From Thermodesulfobacteriota bacterium (GTDB lineage: Bacteria > Desulfobacterota > Desulfobacteria > Desulfobacterales > Desulfosudaceae): 64,000 nucleotides of DNA. The stretch spans positions 310,001-374,000 of the forward strand of contig JBFMDX010000002.1 in the NCBI GenBank assembly GCA_040753795.1, given 5' to 3'. Made by a program: the position numbers and the translations under genes. Numbering within the stretch: the first letter of the stretch is position 1; each line of letters begins with the position of its first letter. The notes under the pieces were generated by a model. It made no database searches and was not told where the DNA came from. It worked only from the letters and a program-made list of their open reading frames with translations. Shown here one piece after another: positions 7,712 through 17,456 of the stretch.

Positions 7712-10700
7712 TTAGAGTGTATTTCGCTGGATAACCGCCTTCAGGGTGTCCAGTTTCAGCGGCTTGGCGACATAGTCATCCAGTCCCTGGCCTAAAATCC
7801 GCTCCCGGTCTCCGACCATGGCGTTGGCGGTCAGAGCGATCACCGGGACCCGACGGCCACTCTCCCGCTGCATGGCGTGAATCCGTCTGGTGGCCGTAAT
7901 GCCGTCCATGACCGGCATCTGGATGTCCATGAGCACCAGATCGAATTCCTGTCCGTTAAACGCCTCCACGGCTTCGGCGCCGTTTAAAGCGATGGAAAAG
8001 GAGTGCCCCAGCTTTTCTACCATCTGGGCGATGACCTTCAGGCTGATGGGGTTGTCCTCGACGATCAGGATGTTCAGCGGGCTCCGCCGGTCGGGAATGT
8101 TCCCCGGTACAGAAACGTTTTCGCGTACCGGCGGTTGCCGGATCTGCTTTTCAAACGGCATGACAAACCAGAAGGTGCTCCCTTTTCCCAACTCGCTGGA
8201 AAGGCCGATTTCACCGCCCAAAAGGGCGACCAGCCGTTTGGTGATGGCGAGTCCCAGACCGGTACCGCCATAACGCCGGGTGGTAGAGGCATCCACCTGG
8301 GTAAAGGAGTCAAAAATTTTCTGGTGCTGTTCCGCCGGGATGCCGATACCGGTATCCGCTACCGCCAGCATCAGCGTAACGGTCGAGGCGGACATGGTCA
8401 CGGATGAAATCCTGACCGTGACGGATCCGGCTTTGGTGAATTTGACGGCGTTGTCGCAGAGGTTGATAAGGATCTGGCGCAGTCGGACCGGGTCTCCCCG
8501 CAACAGCGTCGGAACATCTTCTTCGATTACGGTATCGAAAACAATCTGCTTGTATTTTGCCCTGGGAAGAATCGCATCCCGCAATTCCCGGCATAATTTT
8601 TCCAGGTCAAAGTCAATGATTTCAAGCGTCAGCATGCCGGCTTCGATCTTAGAGAAGTCCAGCACGTCATTGATGATGGCCAGCAGCGCATCAGCGCTGA
8701 TCTTCAGGCTCTCGACATATTCAAACTGCTCGGCTGACAGCGGTGTTTCCAGCAGCAGTTCGGTCATGCCGATAACGCCGTTCATGGGCGTGCGGATCTC
8801 ATGGCTCATGTTGGCCAGAAATTCACTCTTGGCCCGGTTGGCCGCTTCGGCCGCTTCCTTGGCCTGGGTCAGGGCCTCTTCGGTTGCTTTCCGCTGGGTG
8901 ATATCCCTGGTTACGCCAAGAAGATACAGGGGATTGTCGTCCTTATCGAAAAAAATACGACCGACGGTTTCCAGCCATAAAGTTGATCCGTCCTTGCGGC
9001 AGCCCTCCAGTTCAAGGGTGATGTATTTAAGAGTGCCGTTTTCGGGTTCTTTGCCTCTGGCCAACTCCGATTCCACTGCCTTTAAAATGATTTCCAGTGA
9101 TGGCGGGGTAACCAGTTTTTCAAGGGGGGCTTTGACAAATTCTTCCTGGGTATATCCATACATGGGGAAAATGGAGGGTGTGACAAAAAGAAAACGAAAC
9201 GCCATCGGGTCAAACAGGAAGATGACTTCGCTGATGTTTTCGGCCAGCAGACGATAGCGCTCTTCGCTTTCCCGCAGGGCCTTTTCCGTGTTTTTCCGTT
9301 CTGAAATATCTTTGGCCAGGCCCAGAATGGAAACGGGTTTTCCTTCATCGTTCCTGATAAATCGGGAGGAGTTTTCCATCCACAGGGTCGAGCCGTCTTT
9401 CCGGTAAACTTCCAGTTCCAGGCTGACGAAACGGTTCGGATCAACGCCGGGGAGGCCGTCTCTTTCCAGTTCATCACGGATGAGCGCCGCGACTTTTTCT
9501 AAAGTTCCCCTCGTCATCACTTTGTCCAGGGGAAGCTGCAGAAACTCGTCGTGCGTGTACCCGTGTATCTGTTGCACCGAAGGGGTGGCGTAGGTGTAGT
9601 GGAGTGTCTCAATGTCAAGGAGGTAGATCACCTCGCTGATGTTTTCGGCCAGCATGCGATAGCGCTGTTCGCTTTCGCGGAGGGCGGCTTCGGCCTTTTT
9701 TCTTTCGGTGATATCCCGGGTAACCCCCACCGTGGCCACTGGTTTGCCCGATTCATCACGGATAGCCCTGGCGCTGGTTTCCACCCAGACGGTTGATCCG
9801 TTTTTGCAATAAACTTGCAATTCAAGGGAGATAGGTTTGTCGGCGTCAACGTCCGTTGCAACGTCCCAGGCGATTTTCTCCAGCATGTTTTTCGCGGTTC
9901 GTTCAATAGAATCCGGTGTCAGCAGTTTTTCAATGGGCAAAGCCAGCATCTCTTCCGGCGTGTATCCGAACATGTTTTTAACCGAGGGGCTGGCGTAGGT
10001 ATGACGGAACGTGGCCAGGTCAATAACGAAAATCACTTCGTTGATGTTCTCCGCCAGCATGCGGTATTTTTTTTCGCTTTCGCGCAGGGCGGCTTCGGCC
10101 TTTTTGCGTTCCGTGATGTCCCGGGCCACTCCGACAGCGGTGACAATATTTCCGCCCTCATCCCGCATGGGCTTGACGGTGGTTTCCACCCAGATGGTGG
10201 ATCCGTCCTTGCGATACTGCTCCGTTTCCAGTGATATATACCGGTTTGGATCCACGCCGGGCTGCCCGTCTTTTTCCAGTTCCTGCGCCAGGACCTTGAG
10301 GGTCAGTTCAAGAGATGCCGGGGTTATATGCCGGTCCAGGGTCAGACAGATCGCTTCCTCCGGCGAGTAGCCATACATGCGGGTGATGGAAGGACTGACG
10401 TACTGGTATCGGAGTTGTTGAATGTCGAGAATAAAAAGCACTTCGCCGATATTATCCGCCAGGAGGCGATATCGTTTTTCGTTTTCCTGTAAAGCGAGTT
10501 CCGCTTTTCTTTTTTCCGTAATGTCCCGGGCCACGCCGACGATGGAGACCGGCCGTCCGGTTTCATCCCTCAGAAATTTAACCGAGGTTTCCACCTGAAT
10601 GACGGAGCCGTCCTTGCGGTACTGCTCCATTTCCAGGGTGAGATGGCGGTTGTGGTCCACTTCGGACTGCTGCGCTTCTCGCTCCAGTTCCTGTTCCAGT

Positions 10701-11437
10701 ATTTTCAGAGACTTATCAAGCGTCGGAGGGGTTAGAATTCTGTCTATGGTAAGTTCGAGTATTTCTTCCGGCGTGAACCCGTGGGTGCGGATGACCGAAG
10801 GGCTGATATACGTGTATCGCAGGGAAGCGATATCGACAATATAGAGGACCTCATTGATGTTTTCGGCCAGTATCCGGTAGGGCTCCTCGCTTTCATTCAG
10901 TGCCGCTTCCGCTTTCTTGCGATCCGTGATATCCCGGCTTACCCCGATAACCATGGTGGGGCGACCGGTGTTATCGCGCAGTGGCCTGACGGTGGTTTCC
11001 ACCCAGAACGTCGAGCCGTCTTTGCGAAACTGCTCGGTTTCCAGGGTGATGGAGCGGTTGGGGTCAACGTCGGGCAAGCCGTCTCTCTCCAGCTCACGGG
11101 AGATTGTATTAACGACGATATGATAGGATGAAGGCGGCATCAGCCGGTCAAGAGACATCTCGGTCGCTTCCCCGGGAGTGTAGCCATAAGCGCGAGCCAC
11201 GGACGGGCTGACAAAATTAAACCGCAGGGTTTCAAGGTCGAGAATGAAGATGACCTCATTGATGTTTTCAGCCAGCAGGCGATATTTGTCCGCCTCCTCC
11301 CGCAGTCGCGACGTTTCCGCCTGATTGGTGTTGTTCGTTTTTTTCAGGAATTGCTTACCCAGAACAAAAGCGATGGCAGAAGCCAGAAGGAAAGAGAGGG
11401 CGATGGCCGCCAAGAAGGCTGTCGGAGAAATGCTCAT
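7712..11437 (-). CDS. Hybrid sensor histidine kinase with six tandem PAS domains
   Basis: A 1241-residue hybrid kinase. A single membrane helix (about residues 8-28) anchors it with almost no periplasmic part. Six PAS-PAC units of about 130 residues follow, each beginning like [10 protein letters not shown], with a SPSV..YGYTPEE-like core and ending near [10 protein letters not shown]. Then come HisKA ([10 protein letters not shown], phospho-His about residue 860), HATPase with DTGIGIP and GGTGLGL, and a C-terminal receiver ([18 protein letters not shown]). No phosphotransfer domain or partner regulator is adjacent. PAS repeats are similar even in DNA, suggesting internal duplication. Input is likely cytoplasmic (redox, gas or small ligand), but no haem or flavin signature is evident. 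Confidence 0.93.
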   Translation of the reverse strand: MSISPTAFLAAIALSFLLASAIAFVLGKQFLKKTNNTNQAETSRLREEADKYRLLAENINEVIFILDLETLRFNFVSPSVARAYGYTPGEATEMSLDRLMPPSSYHIVVNTISRELERDGLPDVDPNRSITLETEQFRKDGSTFWVETTVRPLRDNTGRPTMVIGVSRDITDRKKAEAALNESEEPYRILAENINEVLYIVDIASLRYTYISPSVIRTHGFTPEEILELTIDRILTPPTLDKSLKILEQELEREAQQSEVDHNRHLTLEMEQYRKDGSVIQVETSVKFLRDETGRPVSIVGVARDITEKRKAELALQENEKRYRLLADNIGEVLFILDIQQLRYQYVSPSITRMYGYSPEEAICLTLDRHITPASLELTLKVLAQELEKDGQPGVDPNRYISLETEQYRKDGSTIWVETTVKPMRDEGGNIVTAVGVARDITERKKAEAALRESEKKYRMLAENINEVIFVIDLATFRHTYASPSVKNMFGYTPEEMLALPIEKLLTPDSIERTAKNMLEKIAWDVATDVDADKPISLELQVYCKNGSTVWVETSARAIRDESGKPVATVGVTRDITERKKAEAALRESEQRYRMLAENISEVIYLLDIETLHYTYATPSVQQIHGYTHDEFLQLPLDKVMTRGTLEKVAALIRDELERDGLPGVDPNRFVSLELEVYRKDGSTLWMENSSRFIRNDEGKPVSILGLAKDISERKNTEKALRESEERYRLLAENISEVIFLFDPMAFRFLFVTPSIFPMYGYTQEEFVKAPLEKLVTPPSLEIILKAVESELARGKEPENGTLKYITLELEGCRKDGSTLWLETVGRIFFDKDDNPLYLLGVTRDITQRKATEEALTQAKEAAEAANRAKSEFLANMSHEIRTPMNGVIGMTELLLETPLSAEQFEYVESLKISADALLAIINDVLDFSKIEAGMLTLEIIDFDLEKLCRELRDAILPRAKYKQIVFDTVIEEDVPTLLRGDPVRLRQILINLCDNAVKFTKAGSVTVRISSVTMSASTVTLMLAVADTGIGIPAEQHQKIFDSFTQVDASTTRRYGGTGLGLAITKRLVALLGGEIGLSSELGKGSTFWFVMPFEKQIRQPPVRENVSVPGNIPDRRSPLNILIVEDNPISLKVIAQMVEKLGHSFSIALNGAEAVEAFNGQEFDLVLMDIQMPVMDGITATRRIHAMQRESGRRVPVIALTANAMVGDRERILGQGLDDYVAKPLKLDTLKAVIQRNTL

Positions 11438-11591
11438 AACGTTGTGCTTTTGGACCGTTTTATATTATTTTAATTATTATCGTTAAATAAAAAATTTACA
11501 ACAAAAAATACACATTGTCAGCGTTCTTCTTGACCTTCTTCCGGCATCCAAGATACAACCCCAAAAAGGGGCTTTGACAAGGACCAATGCC

Positions 11592-12641
11592 ATGGGTGAA
11601 GCAAAATATATTCGTCTGACCGCGACGGTGACGGGAGCCGGCTGAGCGTCCAAACTGGGTCCGGGGGACCTGGACCGGGCACTCTGCGGATTGATCTTTC
11701 CGAGCGACGAAAACGTCCTGGTGGGGCTGGAACGCGCCGATGATGCCGGGGTGTACCGGATTTCCGATGACCTGGCCCTGATCCAGACCGTGGATTTTTT
11801 CACGCCCGTGGTGGACGATCCCTACTGGTTCGGTCAGATCGCCGCCGCCAACGCCCTGAGCGATGTCTACGCCATGGGAGGGATTCCCAAGACAGCCATG
11901 AATCTGGTGGCTTTTCCGGCCATGGATATGGACATGGCGGTTCTGCGGCAGATCATCCAGGGTGGGATCGACAAACTCAAGGAAGCCGGAGCGGTGCTGA
12001 TCGGCGGACACAGCATCGAAGACAAAGAGTTAAAGTACGGTCTGTCGGTCACGGGCTTTATCCATCCGTCGCGGGTGCTGACCAAGAAAAACCTGCGGGC
12101 GGGCGATCAATTGATCCTGACCAAGGCACTGGGTACCGGTATCATCAATACCGCCATCAAGGGGGGGCTGGCGCCGGCCGAACTGGTCGAACGCGTCTGC
12201 CGCCAGATGGCCGAACTCAACCGGGCGGCGGCGCTAACCATGTCCCGGTTTGACGTGGCCGCCTGCACCGATATCAGCGGCTTTGGCCTGCTCGGTCATG
12301 CGGCCGAGATGGTCTGCGGCTCCGGCAAAAGCTTCCGGATCAAGGCCGCCGGCGTGCCCGTCATCTCCGAGGCCCTGGAATTCGCCGCCATGGGGCTGAT
12401 ACCGGCGGGCGCGCACCGGAACCGGGAATTCCGCGCGCCCATGATGAATTTCTGTAAAACCGTGCCGCTTTCCCTCCAGGACGTGCTGGTGGATCCCCAG
12501 ACCTCCGGCGGCCTGCTGATCAGTGTCAGCGGAAAACAGGCGGAGGAGCTGGTATCGGCCCTGAAGCAGGCCGGCGTCGGCGCCGCGGCCCGGATCGGCG
12601 AGGTGATCGACAATCCGGAAGAGAAGATATGGGTGGACTAA
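11592..12641 (+). CDS. selD: Selenophosphate synthetase, selenocysteine-containing (Sec18)
   Basis: SelD makes selenophosphate from selenide and ATP, the selenium donor for Sec-tRNA. A conventional reading gives only a fragment from 11691, but ATG 11592 starts a frame with the typical N-terminus: LTATVTGAG, TGA, ASKLGPGDL. The TGA (11643-11645, codon 18) is at the active-site Cys/Sec position of the family (Cys17 in E. coli). The rest is standard: DDAGVY, TVDFFTPVVDDP, GHSIED, DISGFGLLGHA, DPQTSGGLL. Total 349 residues; AAGGA precedes the ATG. The gene therefore needs Sec decoding for its own product, a known arrangement in Sec-using bacteria. selA and selB are not in the window. Confidence 0.93.
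11643..11674 (+). promoter_or_regulatory. Sec TGA codon and bacterial SECIS hairpin of selD
   Basis: TGA at 11643-11645 is followed by a hairpin: outer stem TCCA/TGGA (11649-11652 with 11671-11674), an internal loop on the 5' side, and a perfect inner stem GGTCC/GGACC (11658-11662 with 11666-11670) closed by a GGG loop. A short stem with G in the apical loop right after the UGA is the recognised pattern of bacterial SECIS elements bound by SelB. Confidence 0.75.
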
Positions 12642-12645
12642 AAAA

Positions 12646-13662
12646 ATGCAATTCAAATATCTTAAAACGCGTCAGGAAAATGAGACCCTCTGGGCGGAGA
12701 TCGTCAACCCGCCCTTGAATTTTCTTACGGCCGACATCCTTGCGGAACTGTTCGACTTGGTCCGCAACGTTGAAAAGGACGATACCATCCGCGTCTTTGT
12801 GCTCACCGGTGGCATTGATGACACTTATATCATGCACTTTTCTATTCCGGAACTGCGGCAGATCATTCCCGATAACCGGCGGATGCTGCTGAATGTGGCG
12901 GTGCGCTTCCGGTTGACCCGCCTGTTGGTGAAGCTTTATCTGGACGGTAACGCCTGGCTGATGGACCGGTCCCGGTGGTATGAGCGCTGGCAGCTGCGGC
13001 AGGCCAGACTGCTCCGCGGATACGCTTCGGTCATGTTCCTGTGGATGCAGATGATGCGGACCTATCACGCCATCGAGCGGCTGAACAAGGTGACCATCGC
13101 GGCCGTCAACGGCCCCTGCAACGGGGGCGGTACTGAACTGTCCATGTGTTTTGACTTCCGTTTCATGATCGCCGGCCGGGGCTTTACCATCGGCCAGCCC
13201 GAAAGCCTGATCGGCATTATTCCCGGCGGCGGGGGAACTCAGCGTTTGCCCCGGCTGGTCGGCCGGGCCAAGGCCCTGGAAATGATGCTGACGGGAAAAC
13301 AACTCACCCCGGAAGAGGCAAAAACCATAGGCCTGATAACCGATTGCTTCGGGAAGGAAGATTTCCCGGACAAGGTGCAGGCTTTCGCGGATGCCATGAG
13401 CAGACGCCCGCCCGTGGCCGTGGCCGCCATCAAACAAGCGGTCCTGTGCGGTCTGGACACGACGCCTGGCCGCGGGATGAACATCGAGATGATCCAGAGC
13501 GTCCGCTGCTTCGATACCCGGGACGCGGAAATGGCCATGGCGGCTTATTCGGCCTATCTGGACAGGCAAGTCAATCTGCCGCCGGACAAACGACCGGCAC
13601 CCGAAGAAATCGTCGATACCCTGCAAAACGCCCGGATTTTCGAGAAGTTTCAGGGCCGGTGA
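12646..13662 (+). CDS. Enoyl-CoA hydratase/isomerase (crotonase) family protein with insertion
   Basis: A 338-residue crotonase. The oxyanion-hole segment and first glutamate region are in NGPCNGGGTELSMCFDFR, and the second in QPESLIGIIPGGGGTQRLPR, followed by GKQLTPEEAKTIGL. Compared with the usual 260 or so residues there is an extra arginine- and tryptophan-rich block at about residues 80-140 (FRLTRLLVK to FLWMQMM), between the first two beta strands, which probably forms an amphipathic helical insert. It starts four bases after selD, so the two may be co-transcribed, but no functional link to selenium is known. CoA substrate unknown. Confidence 0.85.
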   Translation: MQFKYLKTRQENETLWAEIVNPPLNFLTADILAELFDLVRNVEKDDTIRVFVLTGGIDDTYIMHFSIPELRQIIPDNRRMLLNVAVRFRLTRLLVKLYLDGNAWLMDRSRWYERWQLRQARLLRGYASVMFLWMQMMRTYHAIERLNKVTIAAVNGPCNGGGTELSMCFDFRFMIAGRGFTIGQPESLIGIIPGGGGTQRLPRLVGRAKALEMMLTGKQLTPEEAKTIGLITDCFGKEDFPDKVQAFADAMSRRPPVAVAAIKQAVLCGLDTTPGRGMNIEMIQSVRCFDTRDAEMAMAAYSAYLDRQVNLPPDKRPAPEEIVDTLQNARIFEKFQGR

Positions 13663-13668
13663 ACGGCA

Positions 13669-14010
13669 TTATCCTGCTTTGGCCTTAGTCAGGCCTTCTT
13701 TCAGCTTTTCCGTGAGCCGGTCGCTCAACCTCGCAATTTCATCCAGCAGGACGGCAACGCCGTCCTTTCCGTTGGCCGTTGCTTTCTCCCGCCAGTCGGC
13801 ATAGGTCTGGGCGTGGCTTTCGTTGTGTTTAACCCAGTGTTCAAACATCCGGATCAGCTTTTCCTCAAAAGAAAGCGCCGGGCTGCCGTGCTCATGATCA
13901 TGATGCCCATGATGATCGTGATCAGGATGATCATGATGATGGTGGGCGTGGGCGGGGTTATGGTCATGGTCGTGATGGCCATGGTGATCGTGATCGTGGT
14001 GGCTGCTCAT
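13669..14010 (-). CDS. Histidine-rich metal-binding small protein
   Basis: A 113-residue protein in two parts. Residues 1-45 are an extreme His/Asp tract, with about half of the residues histidine, arranged in HHDH and DHDH repeats. Residues 48-113 form a helical domain with a conserved-looking HWVKHNESHAQTY..W segment, which I recall from small proteins near nickel, cobalt or zinc genes. No signal peptide, so it is probably a cytoplasmic metal buffer or chaperone. It is convergent with the crotonase and divergent from PBP1A. AGGAGAA precedes the ATG. The metal is not identifiable; nickel, zinc and cobalt are all possible. Confidence 0.8.
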   Translation of the reverse strand: MSSHHDHDHHGHHDHDHNPAHAHHHHDHPDHDHHGHHDHEHGSPALSFEEKLIRMFEHWVKHNESHAQTYADWREKATANGKDGVAVLLDEIARLSDRLTEKLKEGLTKAKAG

Positions 14011-14080
14011 CGGAAATTCTCCTGTTGTTTTTGCGTTATCGTTACCCTATATTCAATAAATTATTTGAGTCAAGGACATT

Positions 14081-16042
14081 ATGGGAAAAGCGCGTCAGCA
14101 GGCAAGAAAGAAACGGGTTTCCGTTCTGTGGTTTTTGATTCCGGCGGCGTTTATGGGAACCGCCGCCGGAATATACTTTTCTCTGGCTCACGACCTGCCC
14201 CAGATTCGCGCTCTGGAGGACTTTAACCCCTCCGGCGTGACAAGGGTTTACGCCGCCGACAACACCCTTCTGGCGGAACTGTATATTGAAAAAAGGGATC
14301 CGATACCTTATGAACAGATACCGCCGATGCTTATTGCCGCTCTGCTGGCCACTGAAGACCATCGTTTTTTTTCCCACAGCGGTATTGACCTTAAAGGGAT
14401 TTTCCGGGCCGGTATAAGAGACCTTCGCGTCGGAGAATTTGTCGAAGGCGGCAGCACCATTACTCAGCAGCTGGCCAAAACGCTGTTCCTGACCCACAAG
14501 AAAGATATTCAGCGCAAGATCAAAGAGGTCATTCTGGCTTTTCAGCTGGAGCGCCGTTACACCAAAGAGCAAATACTGGAACTGTATCTGAACCAGGTGT
14601 ACCTGGGCAGCGGCGCCTACGGCGTGAAAGCGGCGGCGGAGAAGTTCTTCAACAAACCCCCCGACCAGCTGACGGTCGCCGAGTGCGCCCTGATCGCGGG
14701 TATGCCTAAAATGCCGTCCCGGTATTCCCCCCTGGCCAACAAAGATCTGGCCATTGCCCGGCGAAACACGGTTTTGCGTCAAATGCTGCGTTATAACATC
14801 ATCAGCCGTCAAGAGTACGAAAGCTACAGCCGTGAACCGCTGGTTACCCAGGCTTCCTCCCGGAGCACAACCGGGGCACCGTATTTTATTGAGCATATCA
14901 AATCTTTCCTGGAAGACATCGTGGGGGCAGGACCGTTATACCGGGGCCGGCTTTCCGTCTACACCACCCTGTCAGGTTCATTGCAGCAGGCCGCGGAAAA
15001 CGCGGTCAGCCAGGGGCTGGCGACCCTGGGAGAACGGATGAGCAAAAAGCAGCTGCCCGGGACTCCCCAGGGGGCACTGGTCGCGCTGGATGTGAAAACC
15101 GGGGGGGTTCTCGCCATGGTGGGGGGAAAGAATTTCCAGGAGTCACCGTTTAACCGGGCCACCATGGCCAGACGTCAACCCGGATCATCATTCAAGCCGA
15201 TTCTTTACGCCTATGCCGTCGGACACGGCTTTACGCCGCTGACCCCTATTCTGAACACCCCGGCGGTGTTTCCCGGCGCGACCAAGGACCTGTTCTGGAA
15301 ACCCGAAAACTTTTCAAAAAAGTATTCCGGTGAAGTGACCCTGCGCGAGGCCCTGGTTCACTCGCAGAACATTCCCGCCGCCCGGGTCATGAACCGTCTG
15401 GGACCGGCTCCGGTTGTCGATTTTGCCGCCAAGATGGGCATCTCCTCCCCCCTGGCGCCTTATCTGTCCCTGGCGCTGGGCGCCTCGGAGATCACCCTGC
15501 TGGAAATGACCAGCGCTTATGCGGTCTTCCCCCGGATGGGCAGCCTGATCAAACCCTATGGCGTCAACCGCATTGTCGACAGTAAAGGAAGGCTTCTGTG
15601 GCAGGCCAAACCGGTTTCAGAAAGAGTAATGCCGGCGGAGGACGCGGCCATAATGACGGATATGCTGCAGGCCGTTATTCAGGAAGGCACCGGCCGGTCG
15701 GCCCGAGACATCCCCTGCCCGCTGGCGGGCAAGACCGGCACTACGGACAGTTGCAAGGACGCGCTTTTTATCGGCTATTCAAAAAATATCGCCACCGGAG
15801 TGTGGACAGGAACCGATAATTACCTTACATTGGGTCGAGATGAAACCGGGGCCATGGCGGCCCTGCCCATATGGAAATCCTTTATGACGGAAGCGGTGGC
15901 CCTGACCGGGTGCGAGGTTTTTGAAACGCCGGAAGGATTAACCCGGGTCTGGTTTGATCCTGATACCGGCGAAAGGCTTCCGGTCGGTGCGGGCGTGTCT
16001 GCTTTGATTAAAAAAGAGCCGCCTGCGGATAATATTGAATAG
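14081..16042 (+). CDS. mrcA: Penicillin-binding protein 1A, bifunctional
   Basis: Class A PBP, 653 residues, with an N-terminal anchor (about 15-33) facing a periplasmic body. The glycosyltransferase domain has EDHRFFSHSGID, GGSTITQQLAK, RKIKEVILA.QLE and LYLNQVYLG, including the catalytic glutamates. The transpeptidase has SSFK (SxxK), SQN (SxN) and KTGTT (KTG). It polymerises lipid II and cross-links stem peptides. Its size is smaller than E. coli PBP1A (about 850), with no OB insertion visible. AAGGAC precedes the ATG. A GNAT gene follows about 40 bases later and may be in the same transcript. Confidence 0.93.
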   Translation: MGKARQQARKKRVSVLWFLIPAAFMGTAAGIYFSLAHDLPQIRALEDFNPSGVTRVYAADNTLLAELYIEKRDPIPYEQIPPMLIAALLATEDHRFFSHSGIDLKGIFRAGIRDLRVGEFVEGGSTITQQLAKTLFLTHKKDIQRKIKEVILAFQLERRYTKEQILELYLNQVYLGSGAYGVKAAAEKFFNKPPDQLTVAECALIAGMPKMPSRYSPLANKDLAIARRNTVLRQMLRYNIISRQEYESYSREPLVTQASSRSTTGAPYFIEHIKSFLEDIVGAGPLYRGRLSVYTTLSGSLQQAAENAVSQGLATLGERMSKKQLPGTPQGALVALDVKTGGVLAMVGGKNFQESPFNRATMARRQPGSSFKPILYAYAVGHGFTPLTPILNTPAVFPGATKDLFWKPENFSKKYSGEVTLREALVHSQNIPAARVMNRLGPAPVVDFAAKMGISSPLAPYLSLALGASEITLLEMTSAYAVFPRMGSLIKPYGVNRIVDSKGRLLWQAKPVSERVMPAEDAAIMTDMLQAVIQEGTGRSARDIPCPLAGKTGTTDSCKDALFIGYSKNIATGVWTGTDNYLTLGRDETGAMAALPIWKSFMTEAVALTGCEVFETPEGLTRVWFDPDTGERLPVGAGVSALIKKEPPADNIE

Positions 16043-16080
16043 GGAACCATCATGGAAATACTGGAGAAAGCCAGGCGGTC

Positions 16081-16539
16081 ATGATCAGAAAAGCGGCTGT
16101 CAACGATATCGAAATCATTTATCATTTGCTGAACAAATTTGCCGAAAAAGGATATCTGCTGTCCCGTCCGCTGTCGAAGCTGTACGATAATATCCGGAAT
16201 TTTTCAGTTTACGTGAACGGGGGGACACAGGAGGTCGTGGGCTGCTGCGCCCTGGCGGTCTGCTGGAAAGACCTGGCGGAAATCCGCTCTCTGGCGATAC
16301 GTCCCGACTGCTGGGGCAGGGGGTACGGGAAGCAACTGGTCGAAAACGCTCTGGCTGAAGCCCGTTCCTTTGATATTAAAAAAGTGTTTGTGCTGACTTA
16401 CAAAGTCGATTTTTTCGCTTCTTTCGGGTTTTCGGTAATTGATAAATCCGAACTACCCATCAAAATCTGGTCGGACTGCATTACCTGCGTGAAGTTTCCC
16501 GACTGTGATGAAACCGCTATGGTAAAAAATTTGTCCTGA
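16081..16539 (+). CDS. GNAT acetyltransferase, short ArgA-like
   Basis: A 152-residue GNAT protein with the acetyl-CoA loop RPDCWGRGYGKQLV (motif A) and a C-terminal half like the stand-alone N-acetylglutamate synthases of Desulfobacterota and other groups (VFVLTYKVDFFASFGF, then K..LP.KIW.DC..C). If right, it acetylates glutamate at the start of arginine synthesis; other arg genes are not nearby. A ten-codon frame (16052-16084, MEILEKARRS) has AGGGA before it and its TGA overlaps this ATG, so translation may be coupled. Family assignment is firm, substrate moderately so. Confidence 0.8.
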   Translation: MIRKAAVNDIEIIYHLLNKFAEKGYLLSRPLSKLYDNIRNFSVYVNGGTQEVVGCCALAVCWKDLAEIRSLAIRPDCWGRGYGKQLVENALAEARSFDIKKVFVLTYKVDFFASFGFSVIDKSELPIKIWSDCITCVKFPDCDETAMVKNLS

Positions 16540-16563
16540 TCGGGCCAAAACAGGGGTTAAGAG

Positions 16564-16848
16564 ATGCCGGGGAAGAAACTGACAATAAGACCAAGCGGTC
16601 TGGTGCTGAAGAGGAAGCGGATCCTGGCGTGGCATGACACCAACATGGTCTATATCGGCCTGACCCTGTTTTCGGCAGGCACGGCGATTTTCTCCATATC
16701 CGGGATCCAGGTGGCGTTAAACGTCCCCGGATACGGTCCGTATATCTGGGTACCGAAACTGCTGCTGGGGATGAGCCTTGTCCTGATGGGACCCAGCGTT
16801 TTCCGCCTGCTCCAGAGAATAATAATTGAGCTTCGGGAAAGAGAGTAA
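16564..16848 (+). CDS. Small two-helix membrane protein, unknown function
   Basis: A 94-residue protein I do not recognise. A basic N-terminus (KRKRI) is followed by two hydrophobic stretches, about residues 29-52 (YIGLTLFSAGTAIFSI...) and 61-83 (WVPKLLLGMSLVLMG...), then a charged tail RIIIELRERE. This suggests a hairpin in the inner membrane with both ends in the cytoplasm. It follows the GNAT gene by 24 bases on the same strand and is convergent with the Nudix gene. Codon use matches its neighbours, so it is likely a genuine lineage-specific gene. Confidence 0.65.
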   Translation: MPGKKLTIRPSGLVLKRKRILAWHDTNMVYIGLTLFSAGTAIFSISGIQVALNVPGYGPYIWVPKLLLGMSLVLMGPSVFRLLQRIIIELRERE

Positions 16849-16854
16849 TCCGGA

Positions 16855-17445
16855 TCAGGCTGTTCCCGACAACAATGACGATTCGTTTTCAGTACAGAGC
16901 CGCTCAATAAAATGGTGCAGAATTTTGGCGGTAACCCCCCAGATGACCAGGTCATCGACCGGGTAAAGCAGTTCCTCCATGCCCGGCAGCCGGCCATTCA
17001 ACCGCTTTTCAAAATGGGTACGGATAACCGATTCAAGGGGGACTTGAATTACCCGGGCGATTTCCCGGGTGTCGAAATGAATGGTATCCCGCTGATTCCA
17101 TATTCCCACAAAGACTTCAATCACCGTATCCTGCAGGGTCTGAAAGTGCCCCAGGGACCCTAAATAGTCGACATTGTCCGCCGCGATGTCCAGTTCTTCT
17201 CTCAACTCCCGCATGGCCGCGTGCAGGGAACTGGGGTCTTTTTCATCAATGCGCCCGCCGGGCAGGGCGACCTGGTTCCGCCACACATATCCATTGCGAT
17301 CGGCCTTCAGAATCGCCAGAAAATGGGTCGGCGGTTTATCGAAAAACAACAGCGAAACGCTGGCCTGGCGATGAGCCCAGTCCGGTGGCCCGGGACCACC
17401 CGCGGCCAGGATGGCTTTTTCAATGGCGGCCCTGTCAATGTTCAT
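16855..17445 (-). CDS. Nudix hydrolase, CoA pyrophosphatase-like
   Basis: A 196-residue Nudix protein. The Nudix box is GGRIDEKDPSSLHAAMRELREELDI with the REL.EEL core, preceded by an upstream SVSLLFFDKPPTHFLAI strand and the ALPGG turn. That upstream pattern and the size match the CoA/NUDT7-type subfamily (YeaB/NudL), which splits coenzyme A or acyl-CoA into phosphopantetheine and 3',5'-ADP. The gene heads the minus-strand run downstream of the thioredoxin-like gene, with 11 bases between. Substrate is inferred from subfamily resemblance. Confidence 0.85.
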   Translation of the reverse strand: MNIDRAAIEKAILAAGGPGPPDWAHRQASVSLLFFDKPPTHFLAILKADRNGYVWRNQVALPGGRIDEKDPSSLHAAMRELREELDIAADNVDYLGSLGHFQTLQDTVIEVFVGIWNQRDTIHFDTREIARVIQVPLESVIRTHFEKRLNGRLPGMEELLYPVDDLVIWGVTAKILHHFIERLCTENESSLLSGTA

Positions 17446-17456
17446 GCTTCGGCCTG

